Assembly (NCBI GenBank): GCA_016795365.1
Contig: JAEUHN010000029.1
Span: 186,001-250,000 of the forward strand
Direction: 5' to 3'
Length of the DNA stretch: 64,000 nucleotides
Source: Verrucomicrobiaceae bacterium
Lineage (GTDB): Bacteria > Verrucomicrobiota > Verrucomicrobiia > Verrucomicrobiales > Verrucomicrobiaceae
Shown here: piece after piece, positions 47,164 through 55,345 of the stretch
Position numbering within the stretch: the first letter of the stretch is position 1
Layout of the letters: every line of letters starts with the position of its first letter
Translations under genes and position numbers: made by a program
The notes under the pieces: generated by a model
Seen by the model: only the letters and a program-made list of their open reading frames with translations
Told to the model about the DNA's origin: nothing
Database searches by the model: none

Positions 47164-48260
47164 AATCACTCCTCGCTCTCATCCCTTTCTCGCTCAGCCT
47201 CGCTGCTGATCCCGCGATTCTGAAAACCGAATACATCTACGACGTGGGTCCCTATCCATCGATCCACGCGACGACGATCGTCGAGACGCCAACGGGTCTT
47301 GTTTCAGCATGGTTCGGCGGCACCGCAGAAAAGAATCCGGATGTGTGCATTTGGGTGTCGCGATTGGTTGATGGCAAATGGACCGAGAGCGTCGAGACGG
47401 CCAACGGCGTGCAAGCCGACGGCACGCGGCATCCGACTTGGAATCCGGTGCTGCTTCAGCCGAAGGACGCACCGCTGATGCTCTTCTACAAAGTCGGCCC
47501 ATCACCGAGCACGTGGTGGGGCGAACTCAAAACGAGCGCCGATGGCGGCAAGACATGGTCTGTGGCTCAAAAGCTGCCGAAAGGCATCTTCGGCCCGATC
47601 AAGAACAAGCCTGTGCAGCTCGCCAATGGCGACATCCTGTGCCCCACGAGCAACGAGACCGATACAAAGCCCAGCGCCTGGGCCATTTACTTCGAGCGCA
47701 CGTCCGATCTCGGCAAGACATGGACTCGAACGGATCTGCTGCACGACGGTTTGAAGATCAGCGCCATCCAGCCGAGCCTTCTCTTCCTTGGTGGAGACAA
47801 GATTCAAGCCGTGGGCCGCACGCGACAGAGCAAAGTCTTCCAAATCACCTCCGAAGACGCCGGCAAGACCTGGGGCGAGATTTCACTCACCGACCTGCCG
47901 AATCCCAACTCTGGCACCGACGCCGTCACGCTCGCCGATGGCCGCCACCTGCTCATCTACAACCATACCGCGCGCGGTCGCAGCCCGCTGAACCTCGCGG
48001 TGAGCAAGGATGGCAAGACATGGGAAGCCGCGCTGGTCTTTGAAGACGAACCGAAGAAAGAGTTTAGCTATCCCGCGATCATCCAGACCAAGGACGGCCT
48101 CGTCCACATCACCTACACATGGCAGCGCAAGAAGGTGAAGCATATCGTCCTCGATCCCGCCAAGCTCACCACAAAGCCCATCGTGAACGGCCAGTGGCCG
48201 CGGCGATCTGATTGCTTCGATCTCCCTGTCTCGTCTTCCCATGGAACTACCCTCGACTAA
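47160..48260 (+). CDS. Secreted BNR-repeat exo-sialidase-like protein
   Basis: A 366-residue protein with a short signal peptide (1-16) and a six-bladed propeller. Three Asp-box/BNR motifs are visible: SADGGKTW near residue 124, SEDAGKTW near 233 and SKDGKTWE near 281, plus TSDLGKTW near 182. The region HATTIVETPTGLVSAWFGG near the N-terminus and RHPTWNPVL are typical of the BNR_2 subfamily annotated as exo-alpha-sialidase. A classical sialidase FRIP motif is not seen, so the bond cleaved may differ from that of GH33. Natural relatives end soon after the Gly/Gln-Trp-Pro element seen near residue 346; the last 16 or so residues here look foreign and overlap the HNH gene by 20 bases. Confidence 0.78.
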   Translation: MKSLLALIPFSLSLAADPAILKTEYIYDVGPYPSIHATTIVETPTGLVSAWFGGTAEKNPDVCIWVSRLVDGKWTESVETANGVQADGTRHPTWNPVLLQPKDAPLMLFYKVGPSPSTWWGELKTSADGGKTWSVAQKLPKGIFGPIKNKPVQLANGDILCPTSNETDTKPSAWAIYFERTSDLGKTWTRTDLLHDGLKISAIQPSLLFLGGDKIQAVGRTRQSKVFQITSEDAGKTWGEISLTDLPNPNSGTDAVTLADGRHLLIYNHTARGRSPLNLAVSKDGKTWEAALVFEDEPKKEFSYPAIIQTKDGLVHITYTWQRKKVKHIVLDPAKLTTKPIVNGQWPRRSDCFDLPVSSSHGTTLD

Positions 48261-49380
48261 AGCCATCAGCAAGGCGCTCTTGGCGTCCAAGCTCGCATCA
48301 CGGGTGATACCTTATCGGGATTATCCCTCTTTTGAAGAAGGAGAGATGAACTATAAACGACGTGTTGCGAGAAAGCTCGCCGAAGCCTTGAAGGCTTGCG
48401 ACCGGAACACCAGGGGCTGGCCTGATTTACTAGCGGCAGCCATTCGAACAAAGGAGAACAATATTGTCCCCTGGCAGCCGGTTGATTCCTTTCGCACCTG
48501 GCTATTGGCGCATTCGACTTCGGCTCGCCGTGTGCTGACCGCGGTGAACAATCAGAGCAAATCGCCTGTGGAACGAATGGAGCTTTTCTCCCAGGGAATG
48601 AAAGCTTCAGGCGTGCCCCGCCTTGCCCAGCCGGGTGCCCAACTGGTCCTAGGCTCCATCATTCTCATGGCAGGCGACCCAGAGCATTGTCCGCCCACTC
48701 GGACGGACGTAGTGGAGTTTGCGGTCAATGAACTCGGCCTGGAATGGTCGGTCAGCAGAGCAACAGCATCGGAGCGATATGGTTGCTTCTTGAGAATCCT
48801 TGATGGGTTGATCCAGCATTCACGAAATGGTCCGTCAGTCATCGAGAGTCGCTTGGAAGCCCAGGGCGTCATTTGGTGCGAAAAAAGCGGCTGGATGGAA
48901 GAGATGGATGCAACGCCGGAACATCTCGATGCAGAGGCAGATATTGCGGCTGCGGAGAAGTCCCTGAACCGACTGACCGCAACGGAGCGTGAGGCTGTGG
49001 TGCTGGCGCGACGCGGCCAGGGCAGGTTTCGACGCAGCCTGCTTACCCGCTGGCTTTCCTGTGCTGTGACGAATTGTTCTCAGCCGGAGATACTTAGAGC
49101 ATCGCATCTCAAGCCCTGGCGCGACTCAAGCAACACAGAACGCCTCGCGCCTGGAAACGGCTTGCTGCTAACTCCTGCGTTGGATGCACTGCTAGATGCC
49201 TTCTTGATTTCCTTCAGCGCCAGTGGGCGCATCTTGATATCCAAAACGTTAAGCACGGATGATCGGCTGGCGCTGGGACTGAACTCGCAGATGACTTTGC
49301 GAAAGAGCTTTCCCGACATGGAGCCGTTTCTCCGCCATCACCGGAATGAGTTCCAAAGATCGGAGCGTGAAGACCGCTGA
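48241..49380 (+). CDS. HNH endonuclease with uncharacterised N-terminal domain
   Basis: A 379-residue protein without signal peptide. The C-terminal 110 or so residues are an HNH_2-type nuclease: RGQGRFRRSLLTRW, AVTNCSQPEILRASH289LKPW, then GN306GLLLTPALDALLDAFLISF. The Cys pair usual in other HNH types is only partly present. The N-terminal 240 residues are helical and not recognised. Such proteins occur as solitary restriction-like or mobile-element nucleases; the role is unknown. The start lies 20 bases inside the upstream sialidase gene, and the gene is noticeably richer in A/T with more varied codons than its neighbours, which suggests acquisition. An internal ATG at 48346 is a second possible start. 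Confidence 0.78.
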   Translation: MELPSTKAISKALLASKLASRVIPYRDYPSFEEGEMNYKRRVARKLAEALKACDRNTRGWPDLLAAAIRTKENNIVPWQPVDSFRTWLLAHSTSARRVLTAVNNQSKSPVERMELFSQGMKASGVPRLAQPGAQLVLGSIILMAGDPEHCPPTRTDVVEFAVNELGLEWSVSRATASERYGCFLRILDGLIQHSRNGPSVIESRLEAQGVIWCEKSGWMEEMDATPEHLDAEADIAAAEKSLNRLTATEREAVVLARRGQGRFRRSLLTRWLSCAVTNCSQPEILRASHLKPWRDSSNTERLAPGNGLLLTPALDALLDAFLISFSASGRILISKTLSTDDRLALGLNSQMTLRKSFPDMEPFLRHHRNEFQRSEREDR

Positions 49381-49471
49381 TCAGTCCGGCTCATAACGCT
49401 CTGCACGAAGCGAGTGCACTATGACATTCGTCCGAACTTCGCGTAGCGGACGGCTGCCCCAGACGAAACTT

Positions 49472-50716
49472 TTACCTCGTCGGCAGGTCCATTGATACTA
49501 GCTTCTCGCCGCGCAGCACACGAGCGATCTCGCCGGTGAGCCAGAGGTAGTGATCGCTTGGCAGGCCTTCATTGGTGACGAAGCCTTGCGTGCTTGCAGG
49601 CACTTCGTCGGCGCATTTGAAAATGGCCGTGCCTTCGTCCATCTCGTCGAACATCGCCACGTAGAGCATGGTCGAGCCGAGCTTGATGCGTTGCATCGCT
49701 TGCGACCACAGGAAGCGGCCGCCGAGTCGTGGTGTGGCGTTCAACTTCGCTTCCTTGCCGCGAGTGGACATCATATTGGCCCAGCTGAAGCCGGGGAAGA
49801 TGACGGGCAGATAGCTCTTGTGGTGTGCCTTGCACCACGCCGCATCATCCGTGTGCACCTTCGTGATTTGGTGCTCGGCATCTTCGAGACGACCATAACG
49901 ACCCACGGCCCAGGGGCTGATGATCCCGCAAAGATTCAGCGTGTCATGCAGGCGCGGATCACGGGCAGCATCACGGTCCAGCGTGCGCCAGCCATACGGC
50001 ACACCCGCCATCACGGTGGTGCCGCCGAACTCCGGATTGTCGCGCAGAAAGCGGAACAGCGCTGCGCACTCCTCAAGGGTGTAGTCACGGCCATCATTGA
50101 AGCCAACACCCCAGACCGCGACCACGGGCCGACCGCCGTGCCGCAGGTAATGCGGATCATCCATCACATACAGCTCGTTGCGCATACGCTTCCAGTCCTG
50201 CATGACCACGCGCTCGATGTCGCCCAGGCGCAGCCCGCTGAGATCATACATCACGGCCCAGGTGCGACCCGTCTTTGCCGACGCAGCGCGCACATTCTCC
50301 ATCACGCGATCATTGAAGGCGCGGTGCTTCTCGCTCTTCAACGACGCGCCAAAGCGCTGTAGGAAGACGCCATCAATGCCATAGCTGCGCATCCATTCGA
50401 AGTGCCGCTGCACCGTCTTTGGCACTGCTGAACTGAATACCGATGCCGACTGGCCGTTTGCCAGTTCCAGAGGTGTCTCGAAGCGCTCATCGGCGTCGAG
50501 TTCACGCATGTCCGGCCACAGATCAATCGTGCAGCTGCCGTCCGTGCGAAACGAGTAGTGTTGCCAGCCAACGCCCATGCCATCGCCAGGGGTGCCAAAC
50601 CATCCCTGGTAGCCGCACATCACCTTGCCCGTCAGGGTGTCAGCAGGTTTGTCCTGAGCGAGGGTCGAACACGCGATCGCGAGCGTGATGAGGAAGAGTT
50701 GAAAGTGGCAGCGCAT
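49472..50716 (-). CDS. Secreted GH71/GH99-like glycosidase
   Basis: A 414-residue exported protein (signal peptide MRCHFQLFLITLAIACSTLA). The sequence CGYQGWFGTPGDGMGVGWQHYS near the N-terminus, HFEWMRSYGIDGVFLQRFG, and MYDLSGLR are characteristic of the GH71/GH99-like TIM-barrel group found in Bacteroidota and Planctomycetota, often annotated as xylosidase/arabinosidase. GH99 enzymes act on alpha-mannosides, GH71 on alpha-1,3-glucan; which applies is not clear, and the catalytic pair cannot be fixed by eye. It lies 13 bases downstream of the sialate O-acetylesterase stop on the same strand, so both are probably one operon, consistent with trimming a decorated glycoprotein glycan. Confidence 0.72.
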   Translation of the reverse strand: MRCHFQLFLITLAIACSTLAQDKPADTLTGKVMCGYQGWFGTPGDGMGVGWQHYSFRTDGSCTIDLWPDMRELDADERFETPLELANGQSASVFSSAVPKTVQRHFEWMRSYGIDGVFLQRFGASLKSEKHRAFNDRVMENVRAASAKTGRTWAVMYDLSGLRLGDIERVVMQDWKRMRNELYVMDDPHYLRHGGRPVVAVWGVGFNDGRDYTLEECAALFRFLRDNPEFGGTTVMAGVPYGWRTLDRDAARDPRLHDTLNLCGIISPWAVGRYGRLEDAEHQITKVHTDDAAWCKAHHKSYLPVIFPGFSWANMMSTRGKEAKLNATPRLGGRFLWSQAMQRIKLGSTMLYVAMFDEMDEGTAIFKCADEVPASTQGFVTNEGLPSDHYLWLTGEIARVLRGEKLVSMDLPTR

Positions 50717-50729
50717 AACCTGGCAAGCT

Positions 50730-52697
50730 TTACTTCACCCGATACGCCTCCACCTCGCTGGTGAACGCGAAGGTGTTCGGGAAGCCACCGGCCAGCTCGG
50801 CGTAGTGATCAAGATACGTGAGGCGGATGAACTGCGCCTCGGTGTCCGCGAAGTTAATGGACGCGCGCGTGGCTTTGGCGAGCGGGAAAACATGCTTGCC
50901 GACTTCGCGGAAGGTTTTGCCATCGGCGCTGACGGAGACGGCAACGGTCTTGGTGGAACCAATCTCGGGAGCACCGACAAGGATCAGATTCAGCGTGCGC
51001 GCTTGCTTGAGATCGATGGTGACGTGCTTCGGAAATTTGTCGGTGTTGCTGGTGGCGTAACAGTTTGGCGCGAAGGAGGCCCAGGAGCCATCCGTGAGGC
51101 CAGTGTCCCAGCCATAAGTGTTCTGATCACTGCTGGTCCAGGTGCAGCCTTTGGCGAAGTTGTCACCGAGATCAGGGTCCACGGGCCAGTGCGTGTGGAA
51201 GGCGGTGGCGGGCAGGCCGTCCTTGTTCATGAGGTTCGCGATGGCGAGCTTGTTCCAAGCGAAACGCGCGCGTCGCGGCTGCGGCACTTGCGCGGCGGTA
51301 AGCACCACGCTGTCGCCATCAACGCGTGCCTCGGCAGGGTGGAAAATGCCGTCGCGTCCCGCAATTTCGAAGTGCGTAAGCGCCTTGCCATCACGCGCAG
51401 CGAGGCCGCCCGTAGCGTGCGTAAACTTCACTCGCACGGCTGCGCCTTCGATGGAGTGACTCGCGTAGAGCGGCCCATTGGGATCGATCTCGCTGCGGCC
51501 ATAGGTTTGGCTCAGCGCCCACAGCGAGAGCCGGCGTGCGACTTCCTTTTTGTGCGCCGGATGAATGTCCGCCGGGTCACCAATGTCGCTGATCACCGCC
51601 ATGCCCGTGTGCGGAATGTCGAGGCACTTTCTTTGCGCCTGCCAGAACTGCGGCAGGATGTCGGGCTCTTCATTGCCATACTGCCATGGGGCAATCTGCA
51701 CGAAGTAAAACGGCAGGTCTGGCTGCTGAAACACACTGCGCCACGAGGCGAGCAGCGCCTTGGTCTTGTCGGTGTAAACGAAGCCTTCGTTGTGATTCGA
51801 CTCGCCCTGATACCAGATGCTCCCGCGAAGCGCGAAGGGCACGAGCGGATGGATCATTGCATTGTAGAGAGCGGTCGGGGTGACATGATCCTGCGGAAGC
51901 GACGTCGGCTGCGGCGGCATGGCTGGCGCAGGAAGCTTTCTTTCCAGCGCAGTCTTCACCGCCTGCTGCCACTGCGTAACAGCGGCGAGATGCCTCTCAT
52001 GCGCTGCCCGATAAGCCTCACTGCCAGGCAGCTTTCCCCGAGTATCCGCAGCGAAGTCCTTGAGCTCGGGCACGGCATCGAAGCCCTCAAGACTGGTCCA
52101 CGGCTCAATGCGGGTGCCGCCCCACGCGCTGAGGATGATGCCCACGGGCACTTTCAACTCTTCATGCAAGCGCAGCCCAAAGTAATAGCCCACCGCTGAG
52201 AAGCTCGCCGCACTCTCGGGAGCACTGCGCGCCCACTTGGTCGGCACATCATCCTGCTGTGTGAGGGCGGTCGTCTTGGGCATCTCGACAAGACGCAGGT
52301 TTGGATGCGTCGTGTTGGGAATGTCGGCCTTGGTGTCTGGCTTCATCTGCATTTCCCATTCCATGTTGGACTGGCCGGACGCGAGCCACACCTCGCCCAC
52401 GAGCACGTCTTGCACACTCACGTTGCCAGCCTTGAGCACCTGCGGCTCCGCGTTGGCTGGCAGTGGATCGAGCTTCACCATCCATCTACCGCTGGCATCG
52501 GCCTTGGCGGTTTTCTTTTGTCCGGCAAACTCTACGGCGACCTCTTCACCCGGATCGGCTTTGCCCCAAACCGGCACCGACTTGTCGCGCTGAAGCACCA
52601 TGTGGTCCGTGAAAATGGAAGGCAGCTTCACGGCGGCAAACGACGAAGGCAGCATGACGAAAGACGAAGCGAGAAGAGCGAGGTGGAGCAGTTTCAT
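50730..52697 (-). CDS. Sialate O-acetylesterase with C-terminal discoidin-like domain
   Basis: A 655-residue secreted protein; ATG 52697 starts a signal peptide (MKLLHLALLASSFVMLPSSF). The N-terminal beta unit (FTDHMVLQRDKSVPVWG, ADASGRWMVKL) precedes an SGNH-type esterase with the nucleophile in GQS110NMEW, NTTHPNLRL, SAWGGTRIEPWT, and the Asp-His pair in DPADIHPAHK. This is the standard sialate 9-O-acetylesterase layout, removing acetyl groups from sialic acids or other sugars. The last 145 or so residues have an F5/8 type C-like pattern (GSTKTVAVSVSADGKTF, AQFIRLTYLDHY), probably for carbohydrate binding. The nearby BNR enzyme, MFS transporter and lyase support a sialic-acid-related role. 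Confidence 0.88.
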   Translation of the reverse strand: MKLLHLALLASSFVMLPSSFAAVKLPSIFTDHMVLQRDKSVPVWGKADPGEEVAVEFAGQKKTAKADASGRWMVKLDPLPANAEPQVLKAGNVSVQDVLVGEVWLASGQSNMEWEMQMKPDTKADIPNTTHPNLRLVEMPKTTALTQQDDVPTKWARSAPESAASFSAVGYYFGLRLHEELKVPVGIILSAWGGTRIEPWTSLEGFDAVPELKDFAADTRGKLPGSEAYRAAHERHLAAVTQWQQAVKTALERKLPAPAMPPQPTSLPQDHVTPTALYNAMIHPLVPFALRGSIWYQGESNHNEGFVYTDKTKALLASWRSVFQQPDLPFYFVQIAPWQYGNEEPDILPQFWQAQRKCLDIPHTGMAVISDIGDPADIHPAHKKEVARRLSLWALSQTYGRSEIDPNGPLYASHSIEGAAVRVKFTHATGGLAARDGKALTHFEIAGRDGIFHPAEARVDGDSVVLTAAQVPQPRRARFAWNKLAIANLMNKDGLPATAFHTHWPVDPDLGDNFAKGCTWTSSDQNTYGWDTGLTDGSWASFAPNCYATSNTDKFPKHVTIDLKQARTLNLILVGAPEIGSTKTVAVSVSADGKTFREVGKHVFPLAKATRASINFADTEAQFIRLTYLDHYAELAGGFPNTFAFTSEVEAYRVK

Positions 52698-52762
52698 GGT
52701 CGGGCAAGACAAGTGTGCCACTGAATCAACCGGGTGCGACGCAAAGTAAACTGCGGCGTGAG

Positions 52763-52775
52763 TTCAAAGCGGCGC
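52763..52775. repeat. 13-base sequence shared with a terminator arm
   Basis: TTCAAAGCGGCGC here, in the region between divergent genes, is identical to 11955-11967, the right arm of the UUCG terminator, and both are followed by a T-rich run. There is no matching left arm here. It may be a decayed terminator or a partial copy of a dispersed palindromic element. Confidence 0.35.
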
Positions 52776-52877
52776 TCTTTCGTTTCAATGTCGGAACCAA
52801 CCAACGCAACGCCAGCTCGAGATGACACGCGAGCCACCTTGATTCGCGAGGCTGGCTCTCCAGTTTCGGGTTCTGCT

Positions 52878-54113
52878 ATGAACCGGTTCACTCTCCTCCT
52901 CGCTCACCTTGCCCTGACTCTGCCTGCAATCGCCGAGTCGCAGCTTCCTCCTAATGCACGCGTCGCCATCATTGGTGACTCCATCACCGAACAGAAACTC
53001 TACTCGCGTTTCATCGAGACCTACCTGCTCGCCTGCACCGGGCGCAAAGACATCAAGTGCTTCCAGTTTGGCTGGGGCGGCGAAACAGCACAGGGATTCA
53101 GCGCGCGACTGGAGAATGACCTCAGTGTCTTCAATCCAACGGTGGCGACGACATGCTACGGCATGAACGATGGTCGTTATGTGCCATATGATCCGAGCAT
53201 CGGCGCGAACTACGAGAAGTGGATGCGCGTGGTGTTGGAAGGCCTGAAAAAGGTGGGCGTGACGAACATCGTTGCCGGCTCGCCCGGCGCGGTGGACACG
53301 CGTTGGTTCGTGAAGGGCGGAGCGACGGCGGATCAATACAACGACAATCTCGCGCACCTGCGGGACATCGACAAAAAGCTGGCCGCCGAATACCACACGG
53401 CCTTCGCTGAAGTGCATGACGAGATGATCAAGGCGATGGCTGCCGCAAAGGCGAAGCTCGGCGTGGACTATGATGTGTGCGGCCGCGATGGCGTGCATCC
53501 CGGCCCGAATGGTCACTTGCTGATGGCGGCAGCGTTTCTGAAGGGTCTCGGTCTCGATGGCAACATCGGCGACATCACGGTGGACCTGAAAGGCGCGAGC
53601 GCTGGCAGCGAGGGTCATGCCGTGACGGGTAGCAATGGCATCGCGGAGATCACGAGCACGAAGTGGCCGTTCTTCCTGGAGCCCGAGATGCGGAAGATCA
53701 CCGCGTTCTGCAAGTTCAACGACGAACTGAATCGCTACACGCTGCGCGTGAAAAACCTCGACACTGCGAAGGCGAAGGTGACGTGGGGCACCGAGGTCAA
53801 AGAGTTCACGAAGGAGCAGCTCACGGCCGGCATCAATCTCGCCGCGGAGTTCGACAAGTCCCCTCTCGACGCGCCTTTCATCCAGCTCGTCATCACCGTG
53901 AACAACAAGCAAGCCTACGAGACGCCGATGATCAAAGGCATGGTCACCAACTTCCGCAACTTCGCCAACGACGCGAAAGCTGATCCTGAGTTCGCCGCCG
54001 CGCTGAACACGCTGAAGCAGAAGATGATGGCCAAGCAGGAAAAACTCGACGCGGAGGCGCACGCGAAGCTCGTGCCTGTGAAACACACGATCAAAGTCGA
54101 GTCCTTGAACTAG
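52878..54113 (+). CDS. Secreted SGNH/GDSL hydrolase with extra C-terminal domain
   Basis: A 411-residue exported protein (signal peptide 1-19, ending AIA). SGNH blocks: IIGDS35ITEQ, FQFGWGGETAQ, YGMNDG (Asn block, near 95) and DGVHPGPNGH with the Asp/His pair. These resemble rhamnogalacturonan- or xylan-acetylesterase-like enzymes common in this phylum. About 190 further residues follow, mostly helical with alternating Lys and Ala (for example FAAALNTLKQKMMAKQEKLDAEAHAKL), function unknown. ATG 52878 was chosen for its leader; an in-frame extension to 52734 lacks conservation. The BNR gene follows 2 bases later, so it starts a plus-strand operon of secreted proteins. Confidence 0.85.
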   Translation: MNRFTLLLAHLALTLPAIAESQLPPNARVAIIGDSITEQKLYSRFIETYLLACTGRKDIKCFQFGWGGETAQGFSARLENDLSVFNPTVATTCYGMNDGRYVPYDPSIGANYEKWMRVVLEGLKKVGVTNIVAGSPGAVDTRWFVKGGATADQYNDNLAHLRDIDKKLAAEYHTAFAEVHDEMIKAMAAAKAKLGVDYDVCGRDGVHPGPNGHLLMAAAFLKGLGLDGNIGDITVDLKGASAGSEGHAVTGSNGIAEITSTKWPFFLEPEMRKITAFCKFNDELNRYTLRVKNLDTAKAKVTWGTEVKEFTKEQLTAGINLAAEFDKSPLDAPFIQLVITVNNKQAYETPMIKGMVTNFRNFANDAKADPEFAAALNTLKQKMMAKQEKLDAEAHAKLVPVKHTIKVESLN

Positions 54114-54115
54114 CC

Positions 54116-55345
54116 ATGCGCCGCATCACCTGCATGGCACTCAGTGGTTTGCTTTGCGCCCCATCGCACGCTGACGATGTGCCGCATCCCAAGACGAATC
54201 CATCTTCGCCGCTGATGCTCTCCGGTGCCTGGGTGCCGGAGGATTCGCAGCAGATCGACTTCGATGCCTTGCCGCGAGTGCCGAGCAAGCATGTAGTCGT
54301 GAACGATGTGCGCGCGAAGGGTTCGTCGCCGCAGAGCATCGACAAGAAGTCGGGCGGCGTGAACCAGCACAACTACCTCGCGTTTCACGATGGCCACTTC
54401 TGGATCATGTGGAGCGATGGGCCAGGCGTGGAAGATCGCGTGGGGCAGCGGGTGAAGTTTGCAACGAGCGCCGATGGCTTGAAGTGGAGCGAGCCGAAGT
54501 TCATCACGCCCATCCCGCCGAACTCGGGACCTGATTCGCCTCACTACGGCACGCGCACGGACAAAGGCATGCGCTGGATCTCACGCGGCTTCTGGCAGCG
54601 CGATGGCGAGTTGCTCGCGCTCGCGTCGCTCGATGAGGCGCTCGGCTTCTTCGGTCCGAGCCTGGCGCTTCATGCGTTTCGCTTCGACAGAGGCAAAGGC
54701 GAGTGGAGCGATGCGGACGTGGTGTTTGCCAACACCATCAACAACTTCCCGCCGATGAAACTGCGGACCGGCGAGTGGATGATGTCCCGCCGACCACACG
54801 ACTACAAAACAAGCGGTGTGCATTTCATCGTCGGTGGCGTGAAGTCGCTGAATGATTGGAAATCGTTCCCCGTCTTCGGCACGGCATCACAGTTGAAGGC
54901 TGAAGAACCCGATTGGTGGATTCTTCCCGACAACAACCTCGCCGCTCTCTTCCGTGACAATCGTGGCAGCGGCTTCTTGTATCGCTCCTTTTCCACCGAC
55001 AATGGCCGCACCTGGAGCCCGCCAGTGAAGACGAACTTCCCCGACGCGACCTCGAAGCTCAGCGGCACCCGTTTGCGCGATGGTCGCTACGTGCTCGTGT
55101 CGAACGCTCGACCGAAGAAACGCGATCCGCTCACACTCGCCATCAGCGATGACGGCCTCATCTTCACCAAAATGCTCTACCTCGTCGGCGACCGTCACAT
55201 CGACTACCCGCACGTCATCGAGCACGACGACAGCTTGTTCGTTGCTTTTGCCGGTGGGAAGCAGACGGTCGAAGTGCTCAAAGTGAAGCTCAGTGATGTG
55301 GATGCCATTTCAATGCCGAAGGCACCGTTGCTTCGAAAGCAATGA
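54116..55345 (+). CDS. Secreted BNR/sialidase-superfamily protein
   Basis: A 409-residue protein with a short signal peptide (about 1-19). It looks like a five- or six-bladed propeller of the sialidase superfamily: FATSADGLKWSEPKF near residue 120, FSTDNGRTWSPPVK near 296 and AISDDGLIF near 343 are Asp-box-like units, with FHDGHFWIMWSDGPG and RDGELLALASL between them. No complete set of sialidase arginines or nucleophile can be assigned by eye, so glycosidase activity is uncertain; it may be a sugar-binding or lyase-type propeller. It starts 2 bases after the SGNH gene, and its stop overlaps the FAD oxidoreductase start by 4 bases. Confidence 0.75.
   Translation: MRRITCMALSGLLCAPSHADDVPHPKTNPSSPLMLSGAWVPEDSQQIDFDALPRVPSKHVVVNDVRAKGSSPQSIDKKSGGVNQHNYLAFHDGHFWIMWSDGPGVEDRVGQRVKFATSADGLKWSEPKFITPIPPNSGPDSPHYGTRTDKGMRWISRGFWQRDGELLALASLDEALGFFGPSLALHAFRFDRGKGEWSDADVVFANTINNFPPMKLRTGEWMMSRRPHDYKTSGVHFIVGGVKSLNDWKSFPVFGTASQLKAEEPDWWILPDNNLAALFRDNRGSGFLYRSFSTDNGRTWSPPVKTNFPDATSKLSGTRLRDGRYVLVSNARPKKRDPLTLAISDDGLIFTKMLYLVGDRHIDYPHVIEHDDSLFVAFAGGKQTVEVLKVKLSDVDAISMPKAPLLRKQ

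Noticed and set aside
49429-49452. Small inverted repeat CGTCCG/CGGACG between the HNH and GH71/99-like genes as a terminator
   Set aside because: The stem is only 6 bases and no immediate T-run follows; too weak to list as a feature.
50805-52199. A 464-codon plus-strand frame over the sialate O-acetylesterase
   Set aside because: The minus strand has the GQSNM esterase and signal peptide; the plus frame has no conserved sequence.
52785-54086. Long minus-strand frames over the SGNH gene and, at 55828-57129 and 57547-58656, over its neighbours
   Set aside because: Each opposes a well-recognised secreted protein and lacks any domain or start context of its own.
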